Of a DNA stretch of 64,000 nucleotides, positions 27,039-38,237 are shown piece by piece. Below the pieces are notes generated by a model, which searched no databases, was not told where the DNA came from, and was given only the letters and a program-made list of their open reading frames with translations. The stretch covers positions 3,379,501 through 3,443,500 of the forward strand of contig NZ_LT629796.1 in the NCBI RefSeq assembly GCF_900106065.1, given 5' to 3'. Position numbers and translations under genes: made by a program. Numbering within the stretch: the first letter of the stretch is position 1; the number at the start of each line of letters is the position of its first letter. This DNA is from Pseudomonas mandelii. Its GTDB lineage: Bacteria > Pseudomonadota > Gammaproteobacteria > Pseudomonadales > Pseudomonadaceae.

Positions 27039-27370
27039 GCCCCATGACTCCTCTGAACACCACGCACCAATGGCGTGCGTCGGGGTCGTTGCGACCGCGA
27101 CTTGTGCCCTTTTAAAAGGCCTCGAAAGTTCACCCTTGTCAGCTCTGTAGGCCGACTCTGTAGCGAAACTTCCCATTCTCGGTCCCCTTTGTAAGGGGCC
27201 GCGTTGAAGCGGATTAACAAGGCAAGATTCAGACCATGGCGTTGCGCTATCACCTTCTTGGCGATGAGTGTCGAGGTCGTTAGCAGGCTAAGGGGATGGC
27301 GCTGCCGCACTGAAAAATGGCACATTGACGCACCTGCCTGCGTGCACCCATCTGCTGTACGGAAATTCTC

Positions 27371-28588
27371 ATGGCTATCAGCAATGTTCAGACCGGCACG
27401 ACGTCGGCACCCGCGACTTCACAAAGCAGCCCTCTGGTCATGCGCATCATTGGCGCGGTGGCGCTGGCGCATTTGATCAATGACCTGATCCAGTCGGTTC
27501 TACCGTCGATTTATCCGATGTTGAAGGCCAACTATGGCCTGACATTTACCCAGGTTGGATTGATCACTTTGACGTTCCAGCTGACGGCTTCGCTGTTGCA
27601 GCCATGGGTCGGTTACCACACCGATCGCCATCCCAAGCCCTGGCTGCTACCGGCGGGAACCGTCTGCACGCTGATCGGTATTTTGATGATGTCGGTGGTC
27701 GATACTTTTCCGCTGATTCTGCTGGCGGCGGGGTTGATTGGCATCGGCTCATCGACCTTTCACCCGGAAGCTTCTCGCGTGGCTCGACTGGCCTCGGGCG
27801 GGCGATTCGGTCTGGCGCAATCGACCTTTCAGGTCGGAGGCAATGCCGGCTCGGCCTTCGGCCCGTTGCTGGCAGCGGCGATCATCATTCCCTTCGGCCA
27901 GGGCCATGTGGCGTGGTTTGGATTGTTCGCCGTGTTTGCGTTGTTCGTGCTCTATCGGATCAGCCGCTGGTACGCCAACCACTTAAACCTGTTCAAGCTC
28001 AAACAAGGTCAGGCGGCGACGCACGGCCTGTCGAAACGCCGGGTGATCAGCGCGCTGGTGGTGCTCGGGCTGCTGGTGTTCTCCAAGTATTTCTACATGG
28101 CCAGTTTCACCAGCTACTTCACCTTCTACCTGATCGAGAAGTTCGACCTGTCGGTGGCCAGTTCGCAGCTGCATCTGTTCCTGTTCCTGGGCGCCGTGGC
28201 GGCGGGGACGTTCTTCGGTGGGCCGATTGGCGACAAGATCGGGCGTAAGGCGGTGATCTGGTTCTCGATCCTTGGCGTGGCGCCATTCACGCTGATCCTG
28301 CCTCACGTTGATCTGTTCTGGACCAGCATTCTGAGCGTGCTGATCGGCTTTATCCTCGCGTCAGCCTTTTCGGCCATCGTGGTGTACGCACAGGAACTGG
28401 TGCCGGGCAATGTCGGCATGATTGCCGGGGTGTTCTTCGGATTGATGTTCGGTTTTGGCGGGATTGGCGCGGCGTTGCTCGGGCATCTGGCGGATGTCCA
28501 CGGCATCGAATACGTGTACTTTCTGTGCTCGTTCCTGCCATTGTTTGGCGTACTGGCGATCTTGCTGCCAAGAACCAAAAAGGCGTAG
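27371..28588 (+). CDS. fsr: MFS exporter, fosmidomycin resistance (Fsr) family
   Basis: 405 residues with twelve predicted membrane segments. Family marks: AHLINDLIQSVLPSIYPMLKANYGLTFTQVGLI near residues 32-64 and FFGGPIGDKIGRKAVIWFSI near 280-299. In E. coli Fsr exports fosmidomycin; the physiological substrate is not known. The gene stands alone after about 195 bases of non-coding DNA (27177-27370) that must hold its promoter and that of the divergent chemoreceptor. A REP pair and a terminator follow. Confidence 0.85.
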   Translation: MAISNVQTGTTSAPATSQSSPLVMRIIGAVALAHLINDLIQSVLPSIYPMLKANYGLTFTQVGLITLTFQLTASLLQPWVGYHTDRHPKPWLLPAGTVCTLIGILMMSVVDTFPLILLAAGLIGIGSSTFHPEASRVARLASGGRFGLAQSTFQVGGNAGSAFGPLLAAAIIIPFGQGHVAWFGLFAVFALFVLYRISRWYANHLNLFKLKQGQAATHGLSKRRVISALVVLGLLVFSKYFYMASFTSYFTFYLIEKFDLSVASSQLHLFLFLGAVAAGTFFGGPIGDKIGRKAVIWFSILGVAPFTLILPHVDLFWTSILSVLIGFILASAFSAIVVYAQELVPGNVGMIAGVFFGLMFGFGGIGAALLGHLADVHGIEYVYFLCSFLPLFGVLAILLPRTKKA

Positions 28589-28600
28589 CACCGCTCCACC

Positions 28601-28690
28601 TGTAGGAGCGTGACTTGCCCGCGAAGGCCATTACACCGTTTGCCAGGAACACCGCGTCATCGTTCTTCGCGGGCAAGCCTCGCTCCTGCA
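28601..28690. repeat. REP pair, family A (inverted repeat)
   Basis: Arms at 28601-28626 and 28665-28690 are nearly complementary, with a 38-base centre. One arm has a GTGACTTG variant in place of GAGGCTTG. It belongs to the same family as 5077-5149 and 53634-53718 and lies between convergent fsr and ychF. Confidence 0.8.
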
Positions 28691-28719
28691 GGATTAGGTC
28701 TCGCCCGGATTTCAGGCAC

Positions 28720-28749
28720 AAAAAAGCCGCGTATTAAACGCGGCTTTTT
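28720..28749. terminator. Bidirectional terminator of fsr and ychF
   Basis: AAAAAAGCCGCG (28720-28731) pairs with CGCGGCTTTTT (28739-28749) around a TATTAAA loop. T runs lie on both strands. The ychF stop is 16 bases away. Confidence 0.88.
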
Positions 28750-28764
28750 CTTGTGCGGCTGCTT

Positions 28765-29865
28765 TTACACGTTGAAACGGAAGTGCATCACGTCGCCGTC
28801 TTTAACGATGTAGTCCTTGCCTTCCAGGCGCCATTTACCGGCTTCTTTAGCGCCGGCTTCGCCTTTGTACTGGATGAAGTCGTCGTAGGCGATGACTTCG
28901 GCGCGGATGAAGCCTTTTTCGAAGTCGGTGTGGATCACGCCAGCGGCTTGTGGCGCGGTAGCACCTACGCGGACGGTCCAGGCGCGGACTTCTTCGACAC
29001 CGGCGGTGAAGTAGGTCTGCAGGTGCAGCATTTCGTAGCCGGCGCGGATCACGCGGTTCAGGCCAGGCTCTTCGAGGCCCAGGGCTTCGAGGAACATGTC
29101 TTTCTCTTCGCCGTCTTCGAGTTCGGCGATTTCGGCTTCGATCTTGTTGCAGACCGGAACCACCATGGCACCTTCTTCTTCGGCGATGGCCTTGACGATG
29201 TCCAGCAGCGGGTTGTTCTCGAAACCGTCTTCAGCGACGTTGGCGATGTACATGACCGGCTTGGTGGTCAGCAGGTGGAAGCCACGAATCACCGCTTTAT
29301 CGTCGGCGCCCATGTTCTTCATCAGCGTGCGCGCTGGCTTGCCGAGGGTGAAGTGAGCGATCAGTTGCTCCAGCAGACCTTTCTGGACCACGGCGTCCTT
29401 GTCACCACCCTTGGCGTTACGGGCAACTTTCTGCAGTTGCTTCTCGCAGCTGTCGAGGTCGGCGAAGATCAGTTCCAGGTCGATGATTTCGATGTCGCGT
29501 TTCGGGTCGACGCTGTTGGAGACGTGAATCACGTTCTCGTCTTCGAAGCAGCGGACCACGTGAGCGATAGCATCGGTCTCGCGGATGTTGGCGAGGAACT
29601 TGTTGCCCAGGCCTTCACCTTTCGAGGCACCGGCCACCAGGCCCGCGATGTCGACGAATTCCATGGTGGTTGGCAAGATGCGCTTTGGATTGACAATGGC
29701 CGCCAGGGCTTCCAGGCGTGGATCCGGCATCGGCACGATACCGGTGTTCGGCTCGATGGTGCAGAAGGGGAAGTTCTCGGCCGCGATCCCGGATTTGGTC
29801 AGGGCGTTGAATAGGGTGGACTTGCCGACGTTAGGCAGGCCGACGATGCCGCAATTGAATCCCAT
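28765..29865 (-). CDS. ychF: YchF/OLA1-type redox-regulated ATPase
   Basis: 366 residues, ribosome-associated Obg-family P-loop protein that prefers ATP to GTP. The P-loop is [11 protein letters not shown] at residues 8-18; the G4 motif is changed from NKxD (VCNKIEAE near 205, with ATP preference), and a coiled-coil insert and C-terminal TGS domain ([36 protein letters not shown]) follow. The protein affects translation start and oxidative-stress tolerance. It lies 22 bases after pth in the conserved order rplY-pth-ychF, and the pair is probably cotranscribed. Confidence 0.95.
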   Translation of the reverse strand: MGFNCGIVGLPNVGKSTLFNALTKSGIAAENFPFCTIEPNTGIVPMPDPRLEALAAIVNPKRILPTTMEFVDIAGLVAGASKGEGLGNKFLANIRETDAIAHVVRCFEDENVIHVSNSVDPKRDIEIIDLELIFADLDSCEKQLQKVARNAKGGDKDAVVQKGLLEQLIAHFTLGKPARTLMKNMGADDKAVIRGFHLLTTKPVMYIANVAEDGFENNPLLDIVKAIAEEEGAMVVPVCNKIEAEIAELEDGEEKDMFLEALGLEEPGLNRVIRAGYEMLHLQTYFTAGVEEVRAWTVRVGATAPQAAGVIHTDFEKGFIRAEVIAYDDFIQYKGEAGAKEAGKWRLEGKDYIVKDGDVMHFRFNV

Positions 29866-29887
29866 GGTGTTTTCCCCGAGGAGTGAG

Positions 29888-30472
29888 TCAGGCCTTCTGG
29901 CTGTGCAGGTTTTTCATCGCGCGGTTCCATTCACCGGCGAGGATATCCGGCAGCACGCCGAGGGCAAAGTCGATGCTGGCATCGAGTTTTTCCTGTTCGG
30001 CGCGTGGCGCACGACCCAGGACGAAATTTGAAACCATACTGGCAACGCCCGGGTGGCCAATGCCAAGCCGCAAGCGGTAAAAGGTATTCTGATTGCCCAG
30101 TTGCGCGATGATGTCGCGCAACCCGTTGTGACCGCCATGGCCGCCGCCCTGTTTGAGCTTGGCAACGCCGGGTGGCAGGTCGAGTTCGTCATGCGCCACC
30201 AGGATTTCTTCAGGCGTAATGCGGAAGAAGCCGGCAAGTGCCGCGACGGCCTGGCCGCTGCGGTTCATGTAGGTGGTGGGAATCAGCAGACGAACATCCT
30301 GACCCTGATGCGAATAGCGCCCGGTCAGGCCGAAATATTTGCGATCGGCCACAAGGTTGACGCCTTGCGCGTTCGCGATGCGCTCAACAAAAAGGGCCCC
30401 TGCGTTATGCCGGGTCTGTTCGTATTCAGCGCCTGGATTTCCCAGGCCAACGATCAGTTTGATGGCAGTCAC
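29888..30472 (-). CDS. pth: Peptidyl-tRNA hydrolase
   Basis: Releases peptide from peptidyl-tRNA that has dropped off ribosomes. 194 residues from a GTG at 30472 ([14 protein letters not shown]); the family length and the AAGGGC site about 8 bases upstream support this start over the longer frame to 30514. Active-site residues are present: Asn12, His22 in TRHNAG, and the [11 protein letters not shown] motif with the catalytic Asp near residue 95, and [11 protein letters not shown] near 110. It lies between rplY and ychF on the same strand; 170 bases separate it from rplY. Confidence 0.95.
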   Translation of the reverse strand: MTAIKLIVGLGNPGAEYEQTRHNAGALFVERIANAQGVNLVADRKYFGLTGRYSHQGQDVRLLIPTTYMNRSGQAVAALAGFFRITPEEILVAHDELDLPPGVAKLKQGGGHGGHNGLRDIIAQLGNQNTFYRLRLGIGHPGVASMVSNFVLGRAPRAEQEKLDASIDFALGVLPDILAGEWNRAMKNLHSQKA

Positions 30473-30642
30473 GATAGGGGCCCTTCTTTGGAGTGGTGGA
30501 TAACATCGCCGCAATCAGTGTGTGCGGCGAAAGTGGACGAAAAGTGCTCATTTACCATTATGTAAACTCCGCGTTCTCGCCCGCTTTCTCGCTACGTTCC
30601 AGTCCGCGATGTTACTTGATCACTCCGGCATGACAGAGTGAA

Positions 30643-31245
30643 TTACTCTGCTGCGCCTTCTTCAGTAGCTTCTGGAGCAACACGTGGAGCGTGGACGTTG
30701 GCAACAGCCTTGTCATCGCCGTGTGCCAGAGCAACAAACTCAACGCCTTTAGGGGCTTTGAGGTCGGACAGGTGAATGATCGAACCGATTTCGGCGTTAG
30801 CCAGGTCGACTTCGATGAATTCAGGCAGGTCTTTTGGCAGGCAGGTCACTTCGATTTCCGAAACAACGTGCGAAACTTCGCCGCCTTTCTTGATCGGGGC
30901 TTCTTCGCCAACAAAGTGTACAGGCACGATAGCGGTCAGTTTCTGGCCAGCTACAACGCGCACGAAGTCAGCGTGCAGTACGTGGCCTTTGGCCGGGTGA
31001 CGCTGCAGAGCCTTGATGATTACGTTTTGCTTGGTGCCGCCAACGTTCAGCTCGATGATGTGGCTGTAAGCCGCTTCGTTTTCGAGCAGTTTGGCAACTT
31101 CTTTAGCCAGCATGCTGATGGATTCAGGGGCTTTTTCGCCACCGTAAACTACAGCTGGAACCAGGCTTGCGAGACGACGCAGGCGGCGGCTCGCACCTTT
31201 CCCCAGGTCGGAACGCACTTCAGCATTCAGAGTAAATTCGTTCAT
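30643..31245 (-). CDS. rplY: Ribosomal protein bL25, Ctc (long) form
   Basis: 200 residues from the ATG at 31245, with GGAG 7 bases upstream. The N-terminal 95 residues are the 5S-rRNA-binding L25 core ([21 protein letters not shown]...); the C-terminal half is the TL5/Ctc extension ([27 protein letters not shown]...), ending in an acidic tail. It binds 5S rRNA in the large subunit. Between it and prs lies the strong terminator at 31311-31354, so it probably has its own promoter. Confidence 0.95.
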   Translation of the reverse strand: MNEFTLNAEVRSDLGKGASRRLRRLASLVPAVVYGGEKAPESISMLAKEVAKLLENEAAYSHIIELNVGGTKQNVIIKALQRHPAKGHVLHADFVRVVAGQKLTAIVPVHFVGEEAPIKKGGEVSHVVSEIEVTCLPKDLPEFIEVDLANAEIGSIIHLSDLKAPKGVEFVALAHGDDKAVANVHAPRVAPEATEEGAAE

Positions 31246-31310
31246 TTTGTATCTCCAAAATAACCACATTCGCCCCAGCGGTTGCGACCAGCGCTAAAGG
31301 CGATATGGGC

Positions 31311-31354
31311 AAAAAAGCCCCGCCCCGGCAGGAATGCCGGGGCGGGGCGCTTTT
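31311..31354 (-). terminator. Strong terminator of prs
   Basis: A GC-rich stem of about 14 pairs (GCCCCGCCCCGGCA with its complement, loop GGAA) followed by six Ts on the minus strand. It lies 33 bases after the prs stop. Confidence 0.9.
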
Positions 31355-31386
31355 CGTCAGCGAGACAGTCGAGAAGGGCAGGGCCC

Positions 31387-32328
31387 TTAACGGAACATCG
31401 CGCTGATCGATTCTTCATTGCTGATGCGGCGGACCGCCTCGGCAACGACCGGCGCGATATCCAGTTGACGGATACGCGTGCAGGCTTGAGCAGCAGCGGA
31501 CAACGGGATGGTGTTAGTCACCACCAGTTCGTCCAGCATGGAATTTTCAATGTTTTCGATCGCCCGACCGGACAGCACAGGGTGTGTGCAGTAGGCGAAA
31601 ACCTTGGCGGCGCCATGCTCTTTCAGGGCCTTGGCCGCGTGGCACAGAGTGCCGGCGGTATCGACCATGTCATCGACCAGAATACAGGTACGCCCTTCGA
31701 CATCACCGATGATATGCATCACTTCAGAGTGATTGGCTTTCTCACGGCGTTTGTCGATGATCCCGAGATCCACGCCCAGGGATTTGGCAACAGCACGTGC
31801 ACGCACGACGCCGCCAATGTCCGGGGACACGATCATCAGGTTTTCGAAGCGCTGATCTTCAATGTCATCCACCAGAACCGGGGAGCCGTAGATGTTATCT
31901 ACCGGAATATCGAAGAAACCCTGGATTTGGTCAGCATGCAGATCAACCGTGAGAACACGGTCGATGCCGACTACGGTAAGCATGTCAGCAACGACTTTCG
32001 CGCTGATAGCCACACGTGCGGAACGCGGACGGCGATCCTGACGGGCATAACCAAAGTAAGGAATAACAGCAGTGATACGAGTAGCCGAGGAGCGGCGGAA
32101 GGCATCAGCCATCACTACCAGTTCCATCAGGTTATCGTTGGTCGGAGCGCAAGTCGGCTGAATAATGAAAACATCTTTACCGCGGACGTTTTCATTGATC
32201 TCGGCAGTAATTTCGCCGTCGGAGAACTTACCGACAGAGATGTCACCGAGAGGGATATGCAGCTGACGTACAACACGCCGAGCCAGATCGGGGTTAGCGT
32301 TCCCCGTAAAGACCATCATCTTGGACAC
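31387..32328 (-). CDS. prs: Ribose-phosphate pyrophosphokinase
   Basis: Makes PRPP from ribose 5-phosphate and ATP, for nucleotides, histidine and tryptophan. 313 residues from the GTG at 32328 ([18 protein letters not shown]), which gives exactly the usual length; the longer frame runs into the tRNA. Motifs: [27 protein letters not shown], and the PRPP loop [11 protein letters not shown] near residue 215. It follows tRNA-Gln by 46 bases and may be processed from the same message as ispE. Confidence 0.95.
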   Translation of the reverse strand: MSKMMVFTGNANPDLARRVVRQLHIPLGDISVGKFSDGEITAEINENVRGKDVFIIQPTCAPTNDNLMELVVMADAFRRSSATRITAVIPYFGYARQDRRPRSARVAISAKVVADMLTVVGIDRVLTVDLHADQIQGFFDIPVDNIYGSPVLVDDIEDQRFENLMIVSPDIGGVVRARAVAKSLGVDLGIIDKRREKANHSEVMHIIGDVEGRTCILVDDMVDTAGTLCHAAKALKEHGAAKVFAYCTHPVLSGRAIENIENSMLDELVVTNTIPLSAAAQACTRIRQLDIAPVVAEAVRRISNEESISAMFR

Positions 32329-32374
32329 GCGCAGTACCTGAAGGCTGAGGGTAACCTGGATGAGTATAGGAAAA

Positions 32375-32449
32375 TGGCAGGGGCGGCTGGATTCGAACCA
32401 ACGCATGGCAGGATCAAAACCTGCTGCCTTACCGCTTGGCGACGCCCCT
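32375..32449 (-). tRNA. tRNA-Gln (TTG)
   Basis: 75 bases including CCA, between ispE and prs. The minus strand begins AGGGGCGTCGCCAAGCGG; the anticodon loop reads TTTTGAT with TTG. Acceptor, T and anticodon stems all pair. The ispE-tRNA-prs order is common in pseudomonads. Confidence 0.95.
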
Positions 32450-32485
32450 GTATCTGTTGCAACGATTACCCAGTAATCGATTCCT

Positions 32486-33337
32486 TTAGAGCAGATTTTG
32501 CAGCTTGCGATGCAACATCGAAACGTTGCTTCCTTTTGCTACAAACCCTGTAAGGGTCTCTGTAAGAAGGGCCGAGACTTTATCAGCTTCAGCTTTGCTT
32601 GGGAAGCCCCCAAACACACAACTTCCAGTTCCGGTGAGTTTTGCTTCGGTAAATTTACCTAACAAATTCAATGCGTTACGTACATCTGGATAACGCCTTG
32701 CTACCACCGGTAAGCAGTCATTTCGACTGTTTCCCTTGGGAACGGGGCGCACTTTAATGGGAGAAGAGTTACGTGTCAACAACGGATCTGAAAAAATTTC
32801 TGCTGTACTTACAGATACTTGCGGCACAAGCACGAGATACCACGGTTCTTCGGGGTCTACAGGGGTGAGTTTCTCCCCTACGCCCTCGGCGAAAGCCGCG
32901 TGCCCACGCACGAAAACCGGGACGTCGGCGCCCAGTGTCAGGCCCAGCACGGCCAGTCGATCCTCATCCCAACCCAGTTGCCAGAGATGATTGAGGCCGA
33001 GCAAAGTCGTCGCGGCATTTGAACTGCCGCCACCGATTCCACCGCCCATGGGCAGGATTTTTTCGATCCAGATATCGATGCCGAGCGAACAACCGGATTG
33101 TTCCTGAAGTTTTTTCGCGGCTTTGACGATCAGGTTGCTGTCGTGAGGAACGCCATCGAATTCGGTGTGCAACCGAATCACACCGTCGTCACGAACGGCA
33201 AACGTGATTTCGTCGCCGTAATCGAGAAACTGAAAAATCGTCTGCAACTCGTGATAACCGTCTTCACGGCGGCCGAGAATGTGCAGCATCAGATTGAGTT
33301 TGGCCGGGGAGGGCAGCGTCAAGCGCGCAACGGTCAT
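32486..33337 (-). CDS. ispE: 4-diphosphocytidyl-2-C-methyl-D-erythritol kinase
   Basis: GHMP kinase of the MEP isoprenoid pathway; phosphorylates CDP-methylerythritol with ATP. 283 residues from the ATG at 33337, two bases after the lolB stop. The N terminus [34 protein letters not shown] holds the substrate Lys, and the ATP loop is [14 protein letters not shown] near residues 92-105. The late [10 protein letters not shown] motif is near 253. The lolB-ispE coupling is conserved in gamma-proteobacteria. Confidence 0.95.
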   Translation of the reverse strand: MTVARLTLPSPAKLNLMLHILGRREDGYHELQTIFQFLDYGDEITFAVRDDGVIRLHTEFDGVPHDSNLIVKAAKKLQEQSGCSLGIDIWIEKILPMGGGIGGGSSNAATTLLGLNHLWQLGWDEDRLAVLGLTLGADVPVFVRGHAAFAEGVGEKLTPVDPEEPWYLVLVPQVSVSTAEIFSDPLLTRNSSPIKVRPVPKGNSRNDCLPVVARRYPDVRNALNLLGKFTEAKLTGTGSCVFGGFPSKAEADKVSALLTETLTGFVAKGSNVSMLHRKLQNLL

Positions 33338-33339
33338 GT

Positions 33340-33957
33340 TCACTGCCCCAGTTTGCGTGGTTGCCATTCCTTGATCACCAGCGTGACATCAAGGTCGGTG
33401 CCGTGCAGTTTGATCCGCTCGGGCAGCCAGTAGCCGTTTTGCTCGGCGTAACTGAGGTATTCGACTTGCCAGCCGTCCTGCTCGAGATTGGCCAGCCGAC
33501 TGTCGGCGTCCAGGGTCAGGCGACTTTTGCTGTCCGGGGCCGGAAGCCCGCGAACCCACCACGCCAGATTGGACACCGGCAGCTTCCAGCCGAGCTGTTC
33601 TTCAACCAGCGCTTCGGGGGTCGTGGCGTCATATCGGCCCTGATTGGCCACTTCCAGCGAGACTTTGCCCGGGCGGCCGGTCAAACGAGCCGCGCCGCGA
33701 CCCAGCGGGCCGGAGAGGCGAATGTCGTAGTAATCCTGTCGCTGCAGCCAGAACAACGTGCCGCTGCCCGAGTCTTTTGGCGCACGAATACCGATCTTGC
33801 CGTTGATCTGCCAGCCATCAAGGCTGGTCAGTTGCTGTTTGTAATCGCGCCATTGGGCCGTGTTGCCTTGGCCCTGGACCGATTCGCGGGCGCCGAAGCC
33901 CGCGCAACCGGCGAGCAGGGCGATGAAACTGAAAACAACAAGGTGGCGCAAAAACAT
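33340..33957 (-). CDS. lolB: Outer-membrane lipoprotein receptor LolB
   Basis: 205 residues. It is itself a lipoprotein: signal ending LLAGC with Cys18. LolB takes lipoproteins from the carrier LolA and inserts them in the outer membrane. The mature sequence fits the family ([56 protein letters not shown]), including the exposed loop needed for insertion. It sits 4 bases after the TPR-lipoprotein gene and 2 before ispE, in a tight operon. Confidence 0.93.
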   Translation of the reverse strand: MFLRHLVVFSFIALLAGCAGFGARESVQGQGNTAQWRDYKQQLTSLDGWQINGKIGIRAPKDSGSGTLFWLQRQDYYDIRLSGPLGRGAARLTGRPGKVSLEVANQGRYDATTPEALVEEQLGWKLPVSNLAWWVRGLPAPDSKSRLTLDADSRLANLEQDGWQVEYLSYAEQNGYWLPERIKLHGTDLDVTLVIKEWQPRKLGQ

Positions 33958-33961
33958 AATC

Positions 33962-35686
33962 TTAAAGAGTCTCTGATCCGGTCAGGCGCTTGATGGTGCT
34001 GCGCAGGATGGGGCTGTCGGGTTGTTCCTTGAGGAACTTGCTCCAGATTTGCCTGGCTTCCCGCTGTTTGCCATTGGCCCACAGGACTTCGCCCAGGTGA
34101 GCGGCAACTTCCTGATCGGGAAAGCGATCCAGGGCCTGACGCAGATAGCGCTCGGCTTCATCGAGATTGCCCAGGCGGAAGTGTACCCAGCCGAGGCTGT
34201 CGAGTACCGCCGGGTCTTCCGGGTTGATCTGGTGCGCTTGTTCGATCAGGGCCTTGGCTTCGGCGTAACGCGTCGTGCGGTCCGACAAGGTGTAGCCGAG
34301 GGCGTTCAACGCCATCGCATTGTCCGGGTCGCGCTTGATGATCAGGCGCAGGTCTTTTTCCATCTGCGCCAGGTCATTGCGTTTTTCCGCCTGCATGGCG
34401 CGGGTGTAAAGCAGGTTCAAATCGTCCGGGTACTTCTGCAGCGCGGTTTGCAGAACCTTCCACGCCTTGTCGGGCTGATTGTTGGCAGACAAGGTCTCGG
34501 CTTCGATCAGGTACAACTGGATCGCGTAATCAGGTTGCTCGTCGCGTTCCGTAGCCAGACGGCTTTGCGCTTCGGCGGTCTTGCCGTTGTTGATCAGAAT
34601 GTCGGTCTGGCGCAGTTGCGCAGGCAGATAGTCATTGCCGGGGCCGACCTGGGCGTACTCGATCAGTGCGCCTTGTGGGTCGTTGCGCTCTTCAGCTATA
34701 CGACCGAGGTTCAGGTGCGCCGAATCGACGTGGCTTTCCCGGGCGACCAAGTCTTCCAGATAACCCTTGGCCTCGTCCCAGGCCTTGGCTTCCAGGCACA
34801 CCAGCGCCAGGGAATAACGCAGTTCGTCGTCTTCCGGGTATTGCTGGACCAGGCTTGAGAACTCGACCTTGGCGTCGTCCATGCGGTCCTGTTCAACCAG
34901 CATGCGTGCATACGTCAGGCGCAGACGCTTGTCGTCCGGGTATTTCTTGATGCTTTTTTGCAGCAGTGGCAAGGCTTCATCGCCACGGTTGAGCACTTGC
35001 AACAGGCGCGCGCGCAGCAGGATCGGGGCAATTTCGCCGTCGTCCGGCGGATTGTCTTCAAGCAAGGTCAGCGCGCCTTTGGCGTCACCGTCCTGTTGCA
35101 ACAGCAAAGCCTTGCCGAAAATCAACTGGTTGTTGTTCGGGTGGCGCTGCAATAAGCGGTCAAAACTTTTCATCAGGCCGTTGCGCGTGTCCTGGTCGGT
35201 ATCGGCCGCGGACAGGGCAAGAAAGTCGAAATGCGTGTCGCCTTTGCCGAGCAGGACTTTCTCCATATACACCATGGAGTCGTCATAACGCCCGGCGCGC
35301 GCCAGCTGCACGGCAGCCGCGCGTTGCGCCTCGAGATCGTCCGGGGCGTTTTTTGCCCAGATCAACGCGGTATCCAGGGCAGCCTGATCGGCGCCAAGGT
35401 ATTCGGCAATGCGGAAGGCTCGCTCGGAGATGCCCGGATCCTGAGTGTTGATGGCCTGGGTGACGTAGTTGTCCAGGGCAATGTCGAAACGATTGCGCTG
35501 GCCAGCCAGTTCGGCGCTCAACAGGCTGAAGACGGTTTCTTCACTGAATGAGCTATAAACCTTGGGCTTTTCAGGGGCCGGAGTGCTGTCTTCGACCGGC
35601 GGCGTACCGTCCGACGAAACGGGTGCCAAGACCTGGCAGCCGCTGAGGAAGACAAAAGCGAGGAGCAACGCGGAAGATCTATTCAT
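33962..35686 (-). CDS. Tetratricopeptide-repeat lipoprotein
   Basis: 574 residues. Lipobox FLSGC gives lipid-bearing Cys16; a short Pro/Ser/Glu linker (20-40) leads to a long array of about ten to twelve TPR-like helical hairpins up to the C terminus (for example [28 protein letters not shown] near 455-480). It is likely an outer-membrane scaffold for envelope complexes. The pseudomonad counterpart (PA4667-like) is conserved beside lolB and hemA, which argues for an envelope role, but its partners are unknown. It is divergent from hemA with 182 bases between starts. Confidence 0.88.
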   Translation of the reverse strand: MNRSSALLLAFVFLSGCQVLAPVSSDGTPPVEDSTPAPEKPKVYSSFSEETVFSLLSAELAGQRNRFDIALDNYVTQAINTQDPGISERAFRIAEYLGADQAALDTALIWAKNAPDDLEAQRAAAVQLARAGRYDDSMVYMEKVLLGKGDTHFDFLALSAADTDQDTRNGLMKSFDRLLQRHPNNNQLIFGKALLLQQDGDAKGALTLLEDNPPDDGEIAPILLRARLLQVLNRGDEALPLLQKSIKKYPDDKRLRLTYARMLVEQDRMDDAKVEFSSLVQQYPEDDELRYSLALVCLEAKAWDEAKGYLEDLVARESHVDSAHLNLGRIAEERNDPQGALIEYAQVGPGNDYLPAQLRQTDILINNGKTAEAQSRLATERDEQPDYAIQLYLIEAETLSANNQPDKAWKVLQTALQKYPDDLNLLYTRAMQAEKRNDLAQMEKDLRLIIKRDPDNAMALNALGYTLSDRTTRYAEAKALIEQAHQINPEDPAVLDSLGWVHFRLGNLDEAERYLRQALDRFPDQEVAAHLGEVLWANGKQREARQIWSKFLKEQPDSPILRSTIKRLTGSETL

Positions 35687-35868
35687 ATAGGAAGAGGACG
35701 ACTAACCTGCGGTCGGATCATCATGACACAAGCCTTCGGCCAAACATAACCGAGTCTCGATGGATGCCTTTATAGAGGCAGGTCATTGGGACAATAGTCA
35801 GCGGTAGTTGTTCTGGCTCTGTCGAAGTAGGACAATTGCCGGCTTCACGTCACCATCAGCGACCTTGA

Positions 35869-37158
35869 ATGGCCTTCCTTGCACTCGGTATCAACCACAA
35901 GACTGCTTCAGTAGACGTCCGCGAGCGCGTGGCCTTTACCCCTGAGCAGCTGGTGGAGGCCTTGCAGCAGCTCTGCCGACTTACCGACAGCCGCGAAGCT
36001 GCGATCCTCTCCACCTGCAATCGCAGTGAACTCTATATAGAACAGGATCACCTTTCGGCTGACATCATCTTGCGCTGGCTGGCCGATTATCATCATTTGA
36101 GCCTCGAAGAGCTGCGTGCGAGCGCTTATGTGCACGAAGATGATGCGGCAGTTCGTCACATGATGCGGGTGGCTTCCGGGCTCGATTCGCTGGTGTTGGG
36201 CGAACCGCAGATCCTCGGCCAGATGAAATCGGCCTACGCCGTGGCGCGTGAGGCCGGCACCATCGGTCCGCTGCTCGGGCGCTTGTTTCAAGCGACGTTC
36301 AACGCCGCCAAGCAAGTGCGCACCGACACCGCCATCGGCGAGAACCCGGTGTCCGTGGCGTTTGCCGCGGTCAGCCTGGCGAAACAGATTTTCAGCGATT
36401 TACAGCGCAGCCAGGCCTTGCTGATCGGCGCCGGAGAGACCATCACCCTGGTCGCCCGCCACCTGCATGAACTGGGTGTAAAGCGCATTGTGGTCGCCAA
36501 CCGAACCCTGGAACGCGCGAGCATCCTTGCCGAGCAGTTTGGTGCCCATGCCGTTTTGCTCTCGGACATCCCGGCAGAGCTGGTGCGCAGCGACATCGTG
36601 ATCAGTTCCACTGCCAGCCAGTTGCCGATCCTTGGCAAAGGCGCCGTGGAAAGCGCGTTGAAACTGCGCAAGCACAAACCGATCTTCATGGTAGACATCG
36701 CTGTTCCTCGGGATATCGAGCCGGAAGTCGGCGAGTTGGACGACGTTTACCTCTATAGCGTCGACGATCTCCACGAAGTGGTCGCCGAGAACCTCAAGAG
36801 CCGGCAGGGCGCTGCCCAGGCGGCGGAAGATATGGTCTTGGTCGGTGCCGAAGATTTCATGGTCCGCCTGCGTGAACTGGCGGCGGTGGATGTGCTCAAG
36901 GCCTATCGCCAACAAAGCGAGCGCATGCGCGACGAAGAATTGCAGAAGGCCCAGCGCATGCTGGCCAATGGCAGCAGCGCCGAAGAGGTGCTGGTGCAAT
37001 TGGCGCGTGGCCTGACCAACAAACTCTTGCACGCCCCGAGTGTGCAGTTGAAAAAGCTTTCTGCCGAAGGCCGCCTCGATGCGCTGGCCATGGCCCAGGA
37101 ACTCTTTGCCCTGAATGAGGGCTCATCGGATAGCTTTTCGGATAAGAAACCGCAATGA
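35869..37158 (+). CDS. hemA: Glutamyl-tRNA reductase
   Basis: First step of the C5 heme pathway: reduces glutamyl-tRNA to glutamate-1-semialdehyde with NADPH. 429 residues. The nucleophile is Cys50 in [24 protein letters not shown] begins the protein, and the NADPH domain shows [14 protein letters not shown] near 185. It overlaps prfA by 4 bases, a conserved hemA-prfA-prmC arrangement. Its upstream 182 bases are shared with the TPR lipoprotein gene. Heme supply here pairs with hemH at 52.6 kb. Confidence 0.95.
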   Translation: MAFLALGINHKTASVDVRERVAFTPEQLVEALQQLCRLTDSREAAILSTCNRSELYIEQDHLSADIILRWLADYHHLSLEELRASAYVHEDDAAVRHMMRVASGLDSLVLGEPQILGQMKSAYAVAREAGTIGPLLGRLFQATFNAAKQVRTDTAIGENPVSVAFAAVSLAKQIFSDLQRSQALLIGAGETITLVARHLHELGVKRIVVANRTLERASILAEQFGAHAVLLSDIPAELVRSDIVISSTASQLPILGKGAVESALKLRKHKPIFMVDIAVPRDIEPEVGELDDVYLYSVDDLHEVVAENLKSRQGAAQAAEDMVLVGAEDFMVRLRELAAVDVLKAYRQQSERMRDEELQKAQRMLANGSSAEEVLVQLARGLTNKLLHAPSVQLKKLSAEGRLDALAMAQELFALNEGSSDSFSDKKPQ

Positions 37159-38237
37159 AAGCGTCACTGCTCAATAAGCTGGACATCCTCCAGGACCGTT
37201 TCGAGGAATTGACCGCCCTGCTTGGCGATGGCGAAGTCATTTCCGATCAAAACAAATTCCGCACCTATTCCAAGGAATACGCGGAAGTCGAACCGATTGT
37301 CGCCACCTATAAACAGCTGCTCAAAGTGCAAGGCGACCTCGAAGGTGCCCAGGCACTGCTCAAGGACAGCGACCCGGACATGCGCGAAATGGCCGTGGAA
37401 GAAGTTCGCGAAGCCAAAGAGCAACTGATCGACATCGAAGCCAGCCTGCAACGCATGCTGCTACCCAAGGACCCGAATGACGGGCGTAACGTGTTCCTCG
37501 AAATTCGTGCCGGCACCGGCGGTGACGAAGCGGCGATTTTTTCCGGCGACCTGTTCCGTATGTATTCGCGTTATGCCGAGCGGCGTGGCTGGCGGGTGGA
37601 AATTCTCTCGGAGAACATCGGTGAGCACGGCGGCTATAAAGAAGTCATCGCCCGTGTTGAAGGCGAAAACGTCTACGGCAAACTGAAGTTCGAATCCGGC
37701 GTGCACCGCGTGCAACGGGTTCCGGCCACCGAATCCCAGGGTCGCATCCACACCTCGGCCTGCACCGTGGCGGTGTTGCCTGAGCCGGATGAGCAGGAAA
37801 CGATCGAGATCAACCCGGCGGACCTGCGGGTCGATACCTATCGTTCCTCCGGGGCCGGCGGCCAGCACGTCAACAAGACCGACTCGGCGATCCGCATCAC
37901 GCACTTGCCGTCCGGTATCGTCGTCGAATGCCAGGAAGAACGCTCGCAACACAAGAACCGTGCCCGGGCGATGTCCTGGCTGTCGGCCAAGCTCAACGAT
38001 CAACAAACCAGCGCCGCCGCCAATGCCATCGCCAGCGAGCGTAAGCTGCTGGTCGGTTCGGGCGATCGCTCCGAGCGCATCCGCACCTACAACTTTGCCC
38101 AGGGCCGGGTGACCGACCACCGGGTCAACCTGACGCTGTATTCCCTCGACGAAGTCCTAGCGGGCGGCGTCGAGGCCGTGATTGAACCGTTACTGGCCGA
38201 GTTCCAGGCCGATCAATTGGCAGCGATAGGTGAGTAA
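37155..38237 (+). CDS. prfA: Peptide chain release factor 1
   Basis: Reads stop codons UAA and UAG and triggers peptide release. 360 residues, standard length. The catalytic GGQ loop is Gly235-Gly236-Gln237 in [14 protein letters not shown]; the stop-codon tripeptide PAT lies near residue 190 ([10 protein letters not shown]). The start overlaps the hemA stop in ATGA. The gene for PrmC, which methylates Gln237, follows directly. Confidence 0.97.
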   Translation: MKASLLNKLDILQDRFEELTALLGDGEVISDQNKFRTYSKEYAEVEPIVATYKQLLKVQGDLEGAQALLKDSDPDMREMAVEEVREAKEQLIDIEASLQRMLLPKDPNDGRNVFLEIRAGTGGDEAAIFSGDLFRMYSRYAERRGWRVEILSENIGEHGGYKEVIARVEGENVYGKLKFESGVHRVQRVPATESQGRIHTSACTVAVLPEPDEQETIEINPADLRVDTYRSSGAGGQHVNKTDSAIRITHLPSGIVVECQEERSQHKNRARAMSWLSAKLNDQQTSAAANAIASERKLLVGSGDRSERIRTYNFAQGRVTDHRVNLTLYSLDEVLAGGVEAVIEPLLAEFQADQLAAIGE